10,671 nt of DNA. Origin: an uncultured cyanobacterium. GTDB lineage: Bacteria; Cyanobacteriota; Cyanobacteriia; PCC-6307; Cyanobiaceae. Under the pieces are notes generated by a model. The model was not told where the DNA came from. It did not search any database and saw only the letters and a program-made list of their open reading frames with translations. Below, one piece after another: positions 1 to 8,232 of this stretch (its first letter is position 1; each line of letters starts with the position of its first letter). Both the position numbers and the translations under genes were made by a program. The stretch is taken from assembly GCA_903921295.1 (NCBI GenBank), contig CAIXOZ010000061.1, forward strand, positions 1-10,671, written 5' to 3'.

Positions 1-163
1 CCCGCTCGATCGCCTCCAGACGCAGAGACAGATCATCGATATCGCTGCGGACCGCCTCAAAACTGCGGCTGAGCTTCTCGTTGTTCTCCAGGAAACGATC
101 GCTCAGCTGTCGGAGGCTGCGGACGAGGAACTCAACCGTCTCGACCAATCGGTCATCGTCCAT
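1..163 (-). CDS. Coiled-coil hypothetical protein, N-terminal 54 residues (3' part outside window)
   Basis: The frame is open on the minus strand from an ATG at 163 to the window edge, giving 54 codons plus one base. The protein begins MDDDRLVETVEFLVRSLRQL and continues as a charged, Leu-rich helix with heptad-like spacing, so it is probably a coiled coil; no membrane segment is seen in this part. Residues VEFLVRSLRQLSD align with IDFLLESLLKVSD near the N-terminus of the coiled-coil gene at 1172-1849 (identical F, L, S, L, S, D; most other positions conservative), which suggests the two genes are paralogs. Other ATGs nearby (156, 173) are out of frame, and no good Shine-Dalgarno sequence precedes 163. 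It lies 201 bases downstream of the membrane gene at 365-1063, on the same strand. Function unknown. Confidence that it is coding comes from the resemblance to the paralog and the clean open frame. Confidence 0.6.
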   Translation of the reverse strand, partial: MDDDRLVETVEFLVRSLRQLSDRFLENNEKLSRSFEAVRSDIDDLSLRLEAIER

Positions 164-209
164 GCCCAGCCATGCGGAGAAAGCGCATCAGGCGACGGGA
201 GCGTCAGGT

Positions 210-219
210 CCACGCGTGG
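210..219. promoter_or_regulatory. 10-bp perfect palindrome upstream of the coiled-coil gene
   Basis: CCACGCGTGG is a perfect palindrome centred about 50 bases upstream of the start at 163, in the only sizeable gap (164-364) between that gene and the preceding membrane gene. This is a reasonable place for an operator or promoter-proximal site. No recognised regulator consensus was matched and no clear -10/-35 pair was found around it. In GC-rich DNA a 10-bp palindrome can occur by chance. Confidence 0.15.
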
Positions 220-342
220 TTGAGAAGCTCACCCTACCGCCCGCCAACCTCTGAAGGGGCGTCACGCCGGCGGGAGCCACACAGCTCTACGGAACGCTCA
301 GACGGGTGGCAACGCCTGCAGGCAGGACCCCTCCCGACCGCC

Positions 343-362
343 GCTGGCCAAGGACGGCCAGC
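343..362 (-). terminator. Hairpin just after the membrane gene stop codon, possible terminator
   Basis: GCTGGCC (343-349) and GGCCAGC (356-362) form a perfect 7-bp GC-rich stem with a 6-base loop. On the minus strand the hairpin starts two bases after the TGA of the gene at 365-1063. That placement suits a transcription terminator or an mRNA 3'-end stabiliser. There is no T-run after it, so it is not a textbook intrinsic terminator, although cyanobacterial terminators often lack a clear U-tract. If it terminates, the coiled-coil gene at 163 would need its own promoter in 164-340. Confidence 0.45.
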
Positions 363-364
363 AC

Positions 365-1063
365 TCAGGAGATCAGACCCCAGCGGTAGGCGGCATTCTG
401 GATGAAGAATGCCGACACAGGCACAGCCACCAGAGCACCGAGACCGCAGGTGCAGAGTGCTGTCAACACAACCAGCAACCAGGCCAGGACCTCAACCCCA
501 ACAAACGACCATTTGTCAGGATTGCCATAAAGAGAGGCAAAAGAACTCTTGAAGGCTTCGACGATGGGCTCCTCAGTCGTGAAGATCTTGTTGACGTAAA
601 TGGGATAGGTCAGGCCGACGACAATTCCGGGCACAAAGCAAAGAGCCGTTCCGACGCCCGTGGCCAGAGCAAACAGCAATCCGGCTCCAAGATGGCGGCC
701 AAAGCGACCAAACAGGATCCGGAAGGCACCACTGGCCGTGACAACCTCGCCCGTGGCAAAATATGTTGCCGGTATGGCGGCAATCATCACCGCAAAGAAG
801 CTGTAAACGATGGAAAGAATAAGATTAGAGCCCTCTCCGATCAGGCGGGCCAACAGCGCGGCCATGACATTGGCCGCCGACGAATCGCCACCACCGGAAA
901 CCACCAGCGATCCAAAATAGAAGAAGTAATAGACCACAAAGGTCAGCACCGAAACGGCGATGAGCACGCCTGTGATCGCTGCGACGGCACCGGCATTCCT
1001 GACGACCTGATCCCAGGCGCGATGCAAGGAGGGGATCTCGAACGCTTCCGGTGAAGCCACCAT
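365..1063 (-). CDS. Multi-pass integral membrane protein (copy A of a paralogous pair), function unknown
   Basis: This 232-residue protein starts at ATG 1063 without a strong Shine-Dalgarno sequence. Hydrophobic stretches at about residues 25-52, 79-103, 125-155, 186-203 and 205-222 indicate four to six transmembrane helices. Recognisable points are AIPATYF (96-102), GEVVT (105-109), FVPG (143-146), PIYVNKIFTT (154-163), EAFKSSF (169-175), and a Cys pair CTC at 204-206 in the last helical hairpin. The C-terminal half is strongly similar to the gene at 2336-3049, including exact identity over PIYVNKIFTT and the shared ending pattern IQN-AYR. The general layout (helix, FVPG turn, EAFxSSF amphipathic stretch, final helices) recalls DUF975/Yip1-like bacterial membrane proteins, but that is only a resemblance. 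There are no catalytic motifs. GC is well below that of glnN or glgP. It follows the coiled-coil gene by 108 bases on the same strand and may belong to the same transcript. Confidence 0.88.
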   Translation of the reverse strand: MVASPEAFEIPSLHRAWDQVVRNAGAVAAITGVLIAVSVLTFVVYYFFYFGSLVVSGGGDSSAANVMAALLARLIGEGSNLILSIVYSFFAVMIAAIPATYFATGEVVTASGAFRILFGRFGRHLGAGLLFALATGVGTALCFVPGIVVGLTYPIYVNKIFTTEEPIVEAFKSSFASLYGNPDKWSFVGVEVLAWLLVVLTALCTCGLGALVAVPVSAFFIQNAAYRWGLIS

Positions 1064-1171
1064 GCTGACGCAACTACCTACCGGGAAACTAGCGAAGAAA
1101 ACGGGGTCGACCAGCTGTTTCAGCCCTCCCGTGCCGCGTTTCCCCCATCCGGCCCACCCGGTGACCTCCGT

Positions 1172-1849
1172 TCAGCCCTGCTCCAGCCGCTCCAGCCGCT
1201 CCTGCAACTGCGCGAGCTGGCGCGCCAGGGGCTGACGCAGGGGATCGCTCTGCATCGTCAGCACGCCAGGCTCCTGCAGCACCCAACGGCGTCCCTGTTC
1301 ACTGGCCAGGGCTTGAGCGGGGCTGAGCAGCTGCAGCTCCGCCGGCAGGGGGCGGCGCTCCTCGATGCTGAACAACCGCTCCAGCGACATCAGCTGGCCG
1401 GGACGCTCCAGCAGGCCGGGCCTGGGCAGCAGCCAGCAGCTCTGATCGCCTGACTCCAACATCCAATAACTGCCCTGCAGCATCAGCTCCAGCTCCAGCG
1501 GCTCGGGCGGGCCCTGCAGGCTGCGGGCCGTGAGCGCACAGGGACGTACGAACGGGGTCAGCAGCTGCGGCGCTTCGGCATAGACCTCCAGCACCTTCTC
1601 AAGCGGCAGATCCAGGGTCGGCACCGGTCGTGTCCCGCTGCCGGGCCGCACCGGCAGGGCCGGGGCCTCCAGGGCGCCCTGACGCTGCAGTCGCAGCTGG
1701 TCGTCCAGATCGAGCTGACGCTGCTCCAGCCCCTGCAGCCGCTCCTCGAGCACCTGAACCCGATCCCTCAGGCCCACCACCGTGTCCGACACCTTGAGCA
1801 GGCTCTCCAGCAGGAAATCAATGGCGTCGGCCGTGGTGCGAGGGAGCAT
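1172..1849 (-). CDS. Coiled-coil protein with conserved central domain, function unknown
   Basis: This 225-residue soluble protein starts at ATG 1849, preceded by a good ribosome site (GAGG, five bases upstream). Residues about 8-58 form a Leu/Glu/Arg-rich coiled coil (IDFLLESLLKVSD, then VQVLEERLQGLEQ). Residues 62-78 are a Pro-rich linker. A globular part at about 80-200 contains LEVYAEAP (87-94), GSYWMLES (126-133), LLPRPGLL (140-147) and WVLQEPGVL (189-197). A second short coiled coil (LARQLAQLQERLERLEQ) ends the protein. From memory, the central layout, with a G-x-YW motif, a 'LVP' strand, an LF helix and a terminal W-x-L-x-x-x-G-x-L, resembles a domain seen in uncharacterised cyanobacterial proteins; I cannot name it. 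No signal peptide or membrane segment is present. It follows the TM2 gene by 38 bases and is probably in one operon with it. It could be a cytoplasmic partner of the adjacent membrane proteins (inference from proximity only). Confidence 0.85.
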   Translation of the reverse strand: MLPRTTADAIDFLLESLLKVSDTVVGLRDRVQVLEERLQGLEQRQLDLDDQLRLQRQGALEAPALPVRPGSGTRPVPTLDLPLEKVLEVYAEAPQLLTPFVRPCALTARSLQGPPEPLELELMLQGSYWMLESGDQSCWLLPRPGLLERPGQLMSLERLFSIEERRPLPAELQLLSPAQALASEQGRRWVLQEPGVLTMQSDPLRQPLARQLAQLQERLERLEQG

Positions 1850-1887
1850 GGGAGCCTCAGATCGGAGTTGGGACTGCAGCCATCCCC

Positions 1888-2301
1888 TCAGCGCTGCTGA
1901 TCCAGGCGCTCAATCGAGGCCTGGGCCTCCGCCAGCAGCGACCGGGTGCGCTCGGACAGGGACTCACTCGCCGGCGGCAAGGGTTGCGGGCGGGCCGGAG
2001 GAGCACTGGTCAGCCTCTCCGCATCAGGCCCGGAGGCGATCCCCGGCCCCGGGCCTGGACGCGACGGCGTGAGCCGGGCAACGGAGCGCTGGCGTTGGCT
2101 GGCATTGAAGCTGCCGACATCATCGGGAATCAGCAGCAGGTCAATCAGCTGACCGAGGAAGCAGAAGCCGAAGGTGAAGAGGTAAAGAATGCCGAGCAGA
2201 TAGCGCTCGGTGTAAAGGCGATGCACCCCGCAGAGGCCAAAAAAGCCAAGGCACCAGAGCAGGTAAGCAACGGACTTCTGCTTACGCGGCGCTGGTGCCA
2301 T
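1888..2301 (-). CDS. TM2 domain-containing membrane protein
   Basis: This 137-residue protein starts at ATG 2301 behind an AAAAGG ribosome site seven bases upstream. Residues 9-60 are a TM2 domain: a basic N-terminus, a first helix (VAYLLWCLGFFGLCG), the GVHRLY turn (25-30), then LLGILYLFTFGFCFLGQLID and the typical ending IPDDV. TM2 domains are two-helix hairpins common in small bacterial membrane proteins; their biochemical role is not established. The remaining 75 residues are a Pro/Arg/Gly-rich, probably disordered linker (75-112) and a final charged helix (SERTRSLLAEAQASIERLDQ) that could pair with a coiled coil. The gene sits 34 bases after the membrane gene at 2336-3049 and 38 bases before the coiled-coil gene, so co-transcription is likely. 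The family call is firm; the specific role is unknown. Confidence 0.9.
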   Translation of the reverse strand: MAPAPRKQKSVAYLLWCLGFFGLCGVHRLYTERYLLGILYLFTFGFCFLGQLIDLLLIPDDVGSFNASQRQRSVARLTPSRPGPGPGIASGPDAERLTSAPPARPQPLPPASESLSERTRSLLAEAQASIERLDQQR

Positions 2302-2335
2302 CGGATGACCTTTTGATGAGGAAGCCGAAGCGTTC

Positions 2336-3049
2336 TCAGCTCAGAATGCCGCGACGGTAGGCCACGTTCTGAATGTAAAACGAAATGGCAGGGATCGCCA
2401 TGAAGCCGAGGAGACCACAGGAGCAAAGGGAAGCAAGCTGGGCAATCAATCCGGCCAGCAAGCAAATGCCAACGAAAGGAAGCCAATGCTCACTCTTGTA
2501 AAGAGCGCTGAAGGAGGAGGTGAAAGCCTCGACAACCCCGAGATTGGTCGTAAAGATCTTATTGACGTAAATAGGACCGACAAAAGCCACTGCCAATCCA
2601 GGAACGAAGAGGAGAAGGTTGCCGACGAACAGAGCAAGCGAAAAAACCAGACCTGCCAGAATGTATCGCCAAGGACGCGCCATCAGCAGCTTGAAGGCAC
2701 CGCCCACGGTGACGACCTCACCATCCACAAAATAGACAGCAGGAATTGCTGACAGCAGCACGACCAGCAGGGCCCAGATCAGCACAAAGGGAAGGGCGCC
2801 GACGGCGCCAAACGCGTAGCCCCCCAGGGCAGATGTGAACATCTGATCCGAGCTTCCGTAGCCACCGCCCAGGGCCAGGGAAATGGCTGTCATGCCCAGG
2901 TAGAACAGAACGCCAAACAGGACATAGGCGATCCCTCCAACCACCACGGCAGCAATCGCCAGCACCAGGAAGGTGGCGAAATGCTTGACGGTCAGATCCC
3001 AGGCCTTGCCAAAGGATGGGGGTTCAAACGCGGCCGGGATCGCAGTCAT
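2336..3049 (-). CDS. Multi-pass integral membrane protein (copy B of a paralogous pair), function unknown
   Basis: This 237-residue protein starts at ATG 3049 and has a weak ribosome site. Hydrophobic stretches fall at about 25-60, 78-107, 129-160 and 189-227. It shares with the gene at 365-1063 the N-terminal pattern AFE-PS---AWD, AIPAVYF (101-107), GEVVT (110-114), FVPG (148-151), PIYVNKIFTT (159-168), EAFTSSF (174-180), LCSCGLL (208-214) and the C-terminal IQNVAYRRG. Only one gap is needed to align the last 137 residues. Copy B has a longer Gly-rich loop at about 60-80 than copy A. No enzymatic signature is visible; a transporter, a membrane scaffold and a DUF975/Yip1-like role all remain possible. 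It is the first gene of the left-hand cluster and lies 90 bases downstream of glgP on the same strand. No convincing promoter or terminator was found in that gap. GC is lower than in glgP. Confidence 0.88.
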   Translation of the reverse strand: MTAIPAAFEPPSFGKAWDLTVKHFATFLVLAIAAVVVGGIAYVLFGVLFYLGMTAISLALGGGYGSSDQMFTSALGGYAFGAVGALPFVLIWALLVVLLSAIPAVYFVDGEVVTVGGAFKLLMARPWRYILAGLVFSLALFVGNLLLFVPGLAVAFVGPIYVNKIFTTNLGVVEAFTSSFSALYKSEHWLPFVGICLLAGLIAQLASLCSCGLLGFMAIPAISFYIQNVAYRRGILS

Positions 3050-3139
3050 CGGAAGCCAGAAAGGATAGTTCCAGCCTAGACCGAGGCCAAAGGGATGTCA
3101 GGGTCAGCGAACACCCCCGCAACAAGCGACAGCAGCCGC

Positions 3140-5554
3140 TCAGGGCTCCTCGGCGGCCAGGGCGGCACCGGGGGTGACCGACACCGGCTTCAGCTGCCAG
3201 AGACGCTCGGCATACTCGGCGATCGCCCGATCGGACGAGAAGAAGCCACTGCGGGCTGAATTGAGCACCGACATCCGCCGCCAGCGCCCAGTCTCCAGCC
3301 AGGCCTGGTCGACGGCGGCCTGGGCGCGACGGTAATCGCCGATGTCGGCCAGCACACGGTAGGGATCCTGGTGGCGGAGGTTGTTCAGCAGCGGCTGGAA
3401 CAACTCGCGATCACCCTCGCTGAAATGGCCGGAGCCGATCAGGGCCAGGGCCTCCTGGGTGAGGGTTTCACCGGCCAGCCAGCTCTCGGGGCTGTAGCCA
3501 CCACGGGCCATGGCCTCGATCTGGGACGCTGTATGGCCGAAGAGGAAGAAGTTCTCTTCGCCCACCCGCTCACGGATCTCGATATTGGCGCCATCAAGGG
3601 TGCCGATCGTCACCGCCCCGTTGATCGCCATCTTCATATTGCCCGTGCCCGAAGCCTCCATCCCCGCCGTGGAGATCTGCTCGGAAAGATCCACGGCGGG
3701 ATACACAAGCTGGCCGAGGCTGACGCTGAAGTTGGGCAGGAACACCACCCGCAGCCGCCCCTGCATCGCCGGATCCATGTTCACCACATCGGCGATGCCG
3801 ACGATCAGGCGGATGATCAGCTTGGCCATCGCATAGCCAGGAGCGGCCTTGCCTCCGAAGATCACCGTGCGCGGCGGCAGCTCCTCCCCGGCACGGATGC
3901 GCAGGAAACGCTCCACCAGATGCAGCGCCGCCAGGTGCTGGCGCTTGTATTCATGGATCCGCTTCACCTGCACATCGAACAGGGACGCCGGATCGACCAG
4001 CACGCCCAGCTGTTGATGCATGTAACGGGCCAGGCCCTGCTTCGAGCTCTCCCGCACCCGGTGCCAGCGGTCAAGGAAGGCAGGATCGTCGGCGAGGGGC
4101 ACCAGCGCCTCCAGAGCTTCCAGATGACGGCGCCAGTCGCCGCCGATCGACTCATCGAGCAACGCCGCCAGAGGGCGATTGGCCACCGCCAGCCAGCGAC
4201 GCGGCGTGACGCCATTGGTGACATTGGTGAAGCGCTCCGGCCAGATGCCGGCCAGATCCCTGAACAGCTGCCGGGTGAGCAGATCACTGTGGAGCTCCGC
4301 CACACCATTGACGTGATGGCTGCCGACGACGGCCAGATTGGCCATCCGCACCTTGCGCTGGGGCCCCTCCTGAATCAGCGACAGACGCGAGAGCAGCTCC
4401 GAATCGCCGGGGAAGCGGATCCGCATCGTCCGCAGGAAGCGGGCATTGATCTCATAAATGATGTCGAGCTGGCGGGGCAGCAACTCGGCGAAAAGCTCCA
4501 GCCCCCACGTCTCGAGCGCCTCGGGCAGGAGGGTGTGGTTGGTGTAGCTGATGCTGGCAGTGGTGATCGACCAGGCGGTCTCCCAGTCGACGTCGTGCTC
4601 ATCAATCAGCAGCCGCATCAGCTCGGCCACGGCGATCGCCGGATGGGTGTCGTTGAGCTGAACGGCGAACTTCTCATGGAACCGGGTGGCGGCCATGCCC
4701 TGTCCCTTGAGGATCCGGAACATGTCCTGCAGCGAACAGCTCACGAAGAAGATCTGCTGGGACAGGCGCAGACGCTTGCCCTGATCGAGGCTGTCGTTGG
4801 GATACAGGACCTTGGAGAGGGTCTCCGACTCCACCTTGGCGAGCACGGCCCGGGTGTAATCGCCGGCGTTGAAGGACGCGAAATCAAAGGTCTGCTCCGC
4901 CTGGGCCGACCAGAGGCGCAGGGTGTTGGCCGTATGCACGCCGTAGCCCAGGATCGGCGTGTCGTAGGCAACGCCGATCACCGTCTGGCCGCCGATCGTG
5001 ACCGGGAAGCTCCACTCCGGCCGGATCACCTCCCAGGGATTGCCATGGGCCAGCCAGTGGTCGGTGCTCTCCCGCTGGCCATCGGCGGTGATCTGCTGGT
5101 GGAAGATCCCGAATTCGTAGCGGATGCCGTAGCCGATCGCCGGCAGCTCGAGGGTGGCCAGGGACTCCTGGTAGCAGGCCGCCAGGCGGCCGAGGCCGCC
5201 GTTGCCGAGGCCCGGTTCCGGCTCCTGGGCAAGCAGGGCTTCGAGGTCCAGGCCAAGGTTGCGGCAGGCCTCCTCCGCCTCCTGACGCAGGCCGAGGCTG
5301 ACGAGGTTGTTCTCCAGATGCGGCCCCATCAGGTATTCGGCCGAGAGATAGGCCGCCGTGCGCACGGACTGCTGGGTATAGGTGGCCGCAGTGTCGACCC
5401 AGCTCTGGAGCAGTCGGTCGCGAACGGCCAGGGCCAGGGCCAGGTAGTGATCGCGGGGGGTGGCCAGCGATGGACTCTTGGCCTGGCTCTGAAACAGATG
5501 GCGGCGAATCGCGTCCTGCAGGGTTTCACTCAGGAGCGGCTGGGTACGGGACAT
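3140..5554 (-). CDS. glgP: Glycogen/alpha-glucan phosphorylase
   Basis: GlgP removes glucose units from the non-reducing ends of glycogen as glucose-1-phosphate, using phosphate and a pyridoxal-phosphate cofactor in the cytoplasm. From ATG 5554 the product is 804 residues, the usual family size. Family motifs are in order: YLSAEYLMG near the N-terminus, PGLGNGGLGRLAACY followed by YGIRYEFGIFHQ (about 110-145), LNDTHPAIAVAELMRLL, VKRIHEYKRQ (about 528-538), and EASGTGNMKMAINGA followed by TIGTLDGANIE, where the Lys of NMK (residue 641; codon 3632-3634) is the PLP-binding lysine. The frame is also open to an ATG at 5638, adding 28 residues (MPHMPTGTEGSAPARR...) that look unlike family N-termini. 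I prefer 5554, though neither start has a strong ribosome site. The long N-terminal regulatory segment of animal phosphorylases is absent. The gene is divergent from glnN across a shared upstream region. Confidence 0.97.
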   Translation of the reverse strand: MSRTQPLLSETLQDAIRRHLFQSQAKSPSLATPRDHYLALALAVRDRLLQSWVDTAATYTQQSVRTAAYLSAEYLMGPHLENNLVSLGLRQEAEEACRNLGLDLEALLAQEPEPGLGNGGLGRLAACYQESLATLELPAIGYGIRYEFGIFHQQITADGQRESTDHWLAHGNPWEVIRPEWSFPVTIGGQTVIGVAYDTPILGYGVHTANTLRLWSAQAEQTFDFASFNAGDYTRAVLAKVESETLSKVLYPNDSLDQGKRLRLSQQIFFVSCSLQDMFRILKGQGMAATRFHEKFAVQLNDTHPAIAVAELMRLLIDEHDVDWETAWSITTASISYTNHTLLPEALETWGLELFAELLPRQLDIIYEINARFLRTMRIRFPGDSELLSRLSLIQEGPQRKVRMANLAVVGSHHVNGVAELHSDLLTRQLFRDLAGIWPERFTNVTNGVTPRRWLAVANRPLAALLDESIGGDWRRHLEALEALVPLADDPAFLDRWHRVRESSKQGLARYMHQQLGVLVDPASLFDVQVKRIHEYKRQHLAALHLVERFLRIRAGEELPPRTVIFGGKAAPGYAMAKLIIRLIVGIADVVNMDPAMQGRLRVVFLPNFSVSLGQLVYPAVDLSEQISTAGMEASGTGNMKMAINGAVTIGTLDGANIEIRERVGEENFFLFGHTASQIEAMARGGYSPESWLAGETLTQEALALIGSGHFSEGDRELFQPLLNNLRHQDPYRVLADIGDYRRAQAAVDQAWLETGRWRRMSVLNSARSGFFSSDRAIAEYAERLWQLKPVSVTPGAALAAEEP

Positions 5555-5586
5555 GGGTATCTCAGCTTCGAGGCACTCTTCGTCAT
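5530..5586 (-). other. Short ORF with strong ribosome site overlapping the glgP start (doubtful)
   Basis: On the minus strand GGAGG (5591-5595) stands four bases before an ATG at 5586 that opens an 18-codon frame, MTKSASKLRYPCPVPSRS, ending at a TGA at 5530-5532. It overlaps the preferred glgP start (5554) in a different frame. The Shine-Dalgarno sequence is better than any for glgP itself. It could be a leader peptide coupled to glgP translation, or chance. No family resemblance is seen. Confidence 0.15.
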
Positions 5587-5890
5587 GTTGCCTCCGCGCC
5601 GGGGCGCTCCCCTCCGTTCCGGTCGGCATGTGCGGCATTGAAGATCGAAGGCAGCGCCGTCCAGACGACTGTTTCGTTGCAGAACCTGCAGGGGTGACCC
5701 TTTGCCCCGGCGGTCAGAAGCGGCGAGAGCGCAGCGGCAGGCTGCTGTCAGGGCCTGGAAGCCAACCGCCGACCAAGGCGGCGATGGGCCAGAGCTGGGC
5801 AGGGAAACGGCATCAGGGGTCACAAGAGACCCAACCAGGGACCGGCTAAGACTGTTACCAGTGAACCCGGGCCCTACCGCGCGTTTCCCC
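5555..5890. promoter_or_regulatory. Divergent promoter region between glgP and glnN
   Basis: These 336 bases separate the preferred starts of two divergent genes and so should hold promoters for both. I see no clear -35/-10 pair for either gene. TAAGAC at 5847-5852 is a weak -10 candidate for glnN with no matching -35. A GTA-N8-TAC NtcA box, expected for many nitrogen-regulated cyanobacterial genes including glnN, was looked for and not found, even in the relaxed form GT-N10-AC near the glnN start. A short inverted repeat at 5817-5832 is listed separately. Positions 5555-5638 are also in frame with glgP and would become coding if its upstream ATG is used. Confidence 0.5.
5817..5832. repeat. 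Inverted repeat upstream of glnN, possible operator
   Basis: GGGTC (5817-5821) and GACCC (5828-5832) are perfect inverted arms separated by six bases (ACAAGA). The centre lies about 66 bases before the glnN ATG, a plausible place for a regulator to bind. It does not match the NtcA consensus. Short GC-rich arms like these are weak evidence on their own. Confidence 0.2.
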
Positions 5891-8059
<2,169 letters not shown>

Positions 8060-8100
8060 GCCGGCCCAGGCGGTGCCGAGGCCGGTGGATCCGGCTCCTG

Positions 8101-8124
8101 AACCGCCGTCCAAACCGCCGTCCA
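8101..8124. repeat. Perfect tandem duplication of a 12-base unit
   Basis: AACCGCCGTCCA occurs twice in direct succession (8101-8112 and 8113-8124) in the non-coding gap between glnN and kdpD. A degenerate third copy may follow at about 8138-8152 (AACACCGACGTCCAC). This is probably a slippage product; no function is evident. Confidence 0.7.
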
Positions 8125-8164
8125 CCACGCCCTCACCAACACCGACGTCCACGGGGCAGGGAAA

Positions 8165-8180
8165 GGCCAGACCACTGGCC
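8165..8180. terminator. Hairpin between convergent glnN and kdpD, candidate terminator
   Basis: GGCCAG (8165-8170), loop ACCA, CTGGCC (8175-8180) is a perfect 6-bp GC stem. It lies 106 bases after the glnN stop and 53 bases after the kdpD stop on the other strand, so it could end either transcript. There is no T-tract on either side. A run of A bases at 8162-8164 reads as TTT after the hairpin on the minus strand, which slightly favours kdpD. Confidence 0.4.
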
Positions 8181-8193
8181 GGTCCCAACGCTG

Positions 8194-8219
8194 CCTCGGC
8201 GCCTCTCGAGGCGTCGAGG
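8194..8219. terminator. Long hairpin between convergent glnN and kdpD, candidate bidirectional terminator
   Basis: Bases 8194-8205 pair with 8208-8219 over 12 positions: CCTCG with CGAGG, one G-T wobble, then CGCCTC with GAGGCG. In practice the loop will be a few bases larger than the two unpaired centre bases. It is the strongest stem seen in the window and sits 14 bases after the kdpD stop codon on the minus strand, in a convergent intergenic region. It lacks a U-tract, so intrinsic termination is inferred from position and stem strength. Confidence 0.5.
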
Positions 8220-8232
8220 AGCCCCCACCGGC

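Noticed and set aside
172..405. Plus-strand 77-codon Arg/Ser-rich frame in the left intergenic gap
   Set aside because: No ribosome site, low-complexity Arg-rich product, overlaps the end of the membrane gene, and opposes all neighbouring genes.
3218..3227. GGCGATCGCC as a HIP1-type element (also at 4631-4640)
   Set aside because: Only two copies, both inside glgP coding sequence, so there is no sign of the HIP1 enrichment seen in some cyanobacteria.
3371..5641. Plus-strand open frame of 756 codons opposite glgP
   Set aside because: It is the antisense shadow of a strongly conserved gene in GC-rich DNA. The product is His/Gln/Gly-rich with no family resemblance, while glgP has all phosphorylase motifs.
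5702..5890. Upstream extension of glnN from a TTG at 5702
   Set aside because: The added 63 residues do not look like a GSIII N-terminus; from ATG 5891 the length (722) and start fit the family.
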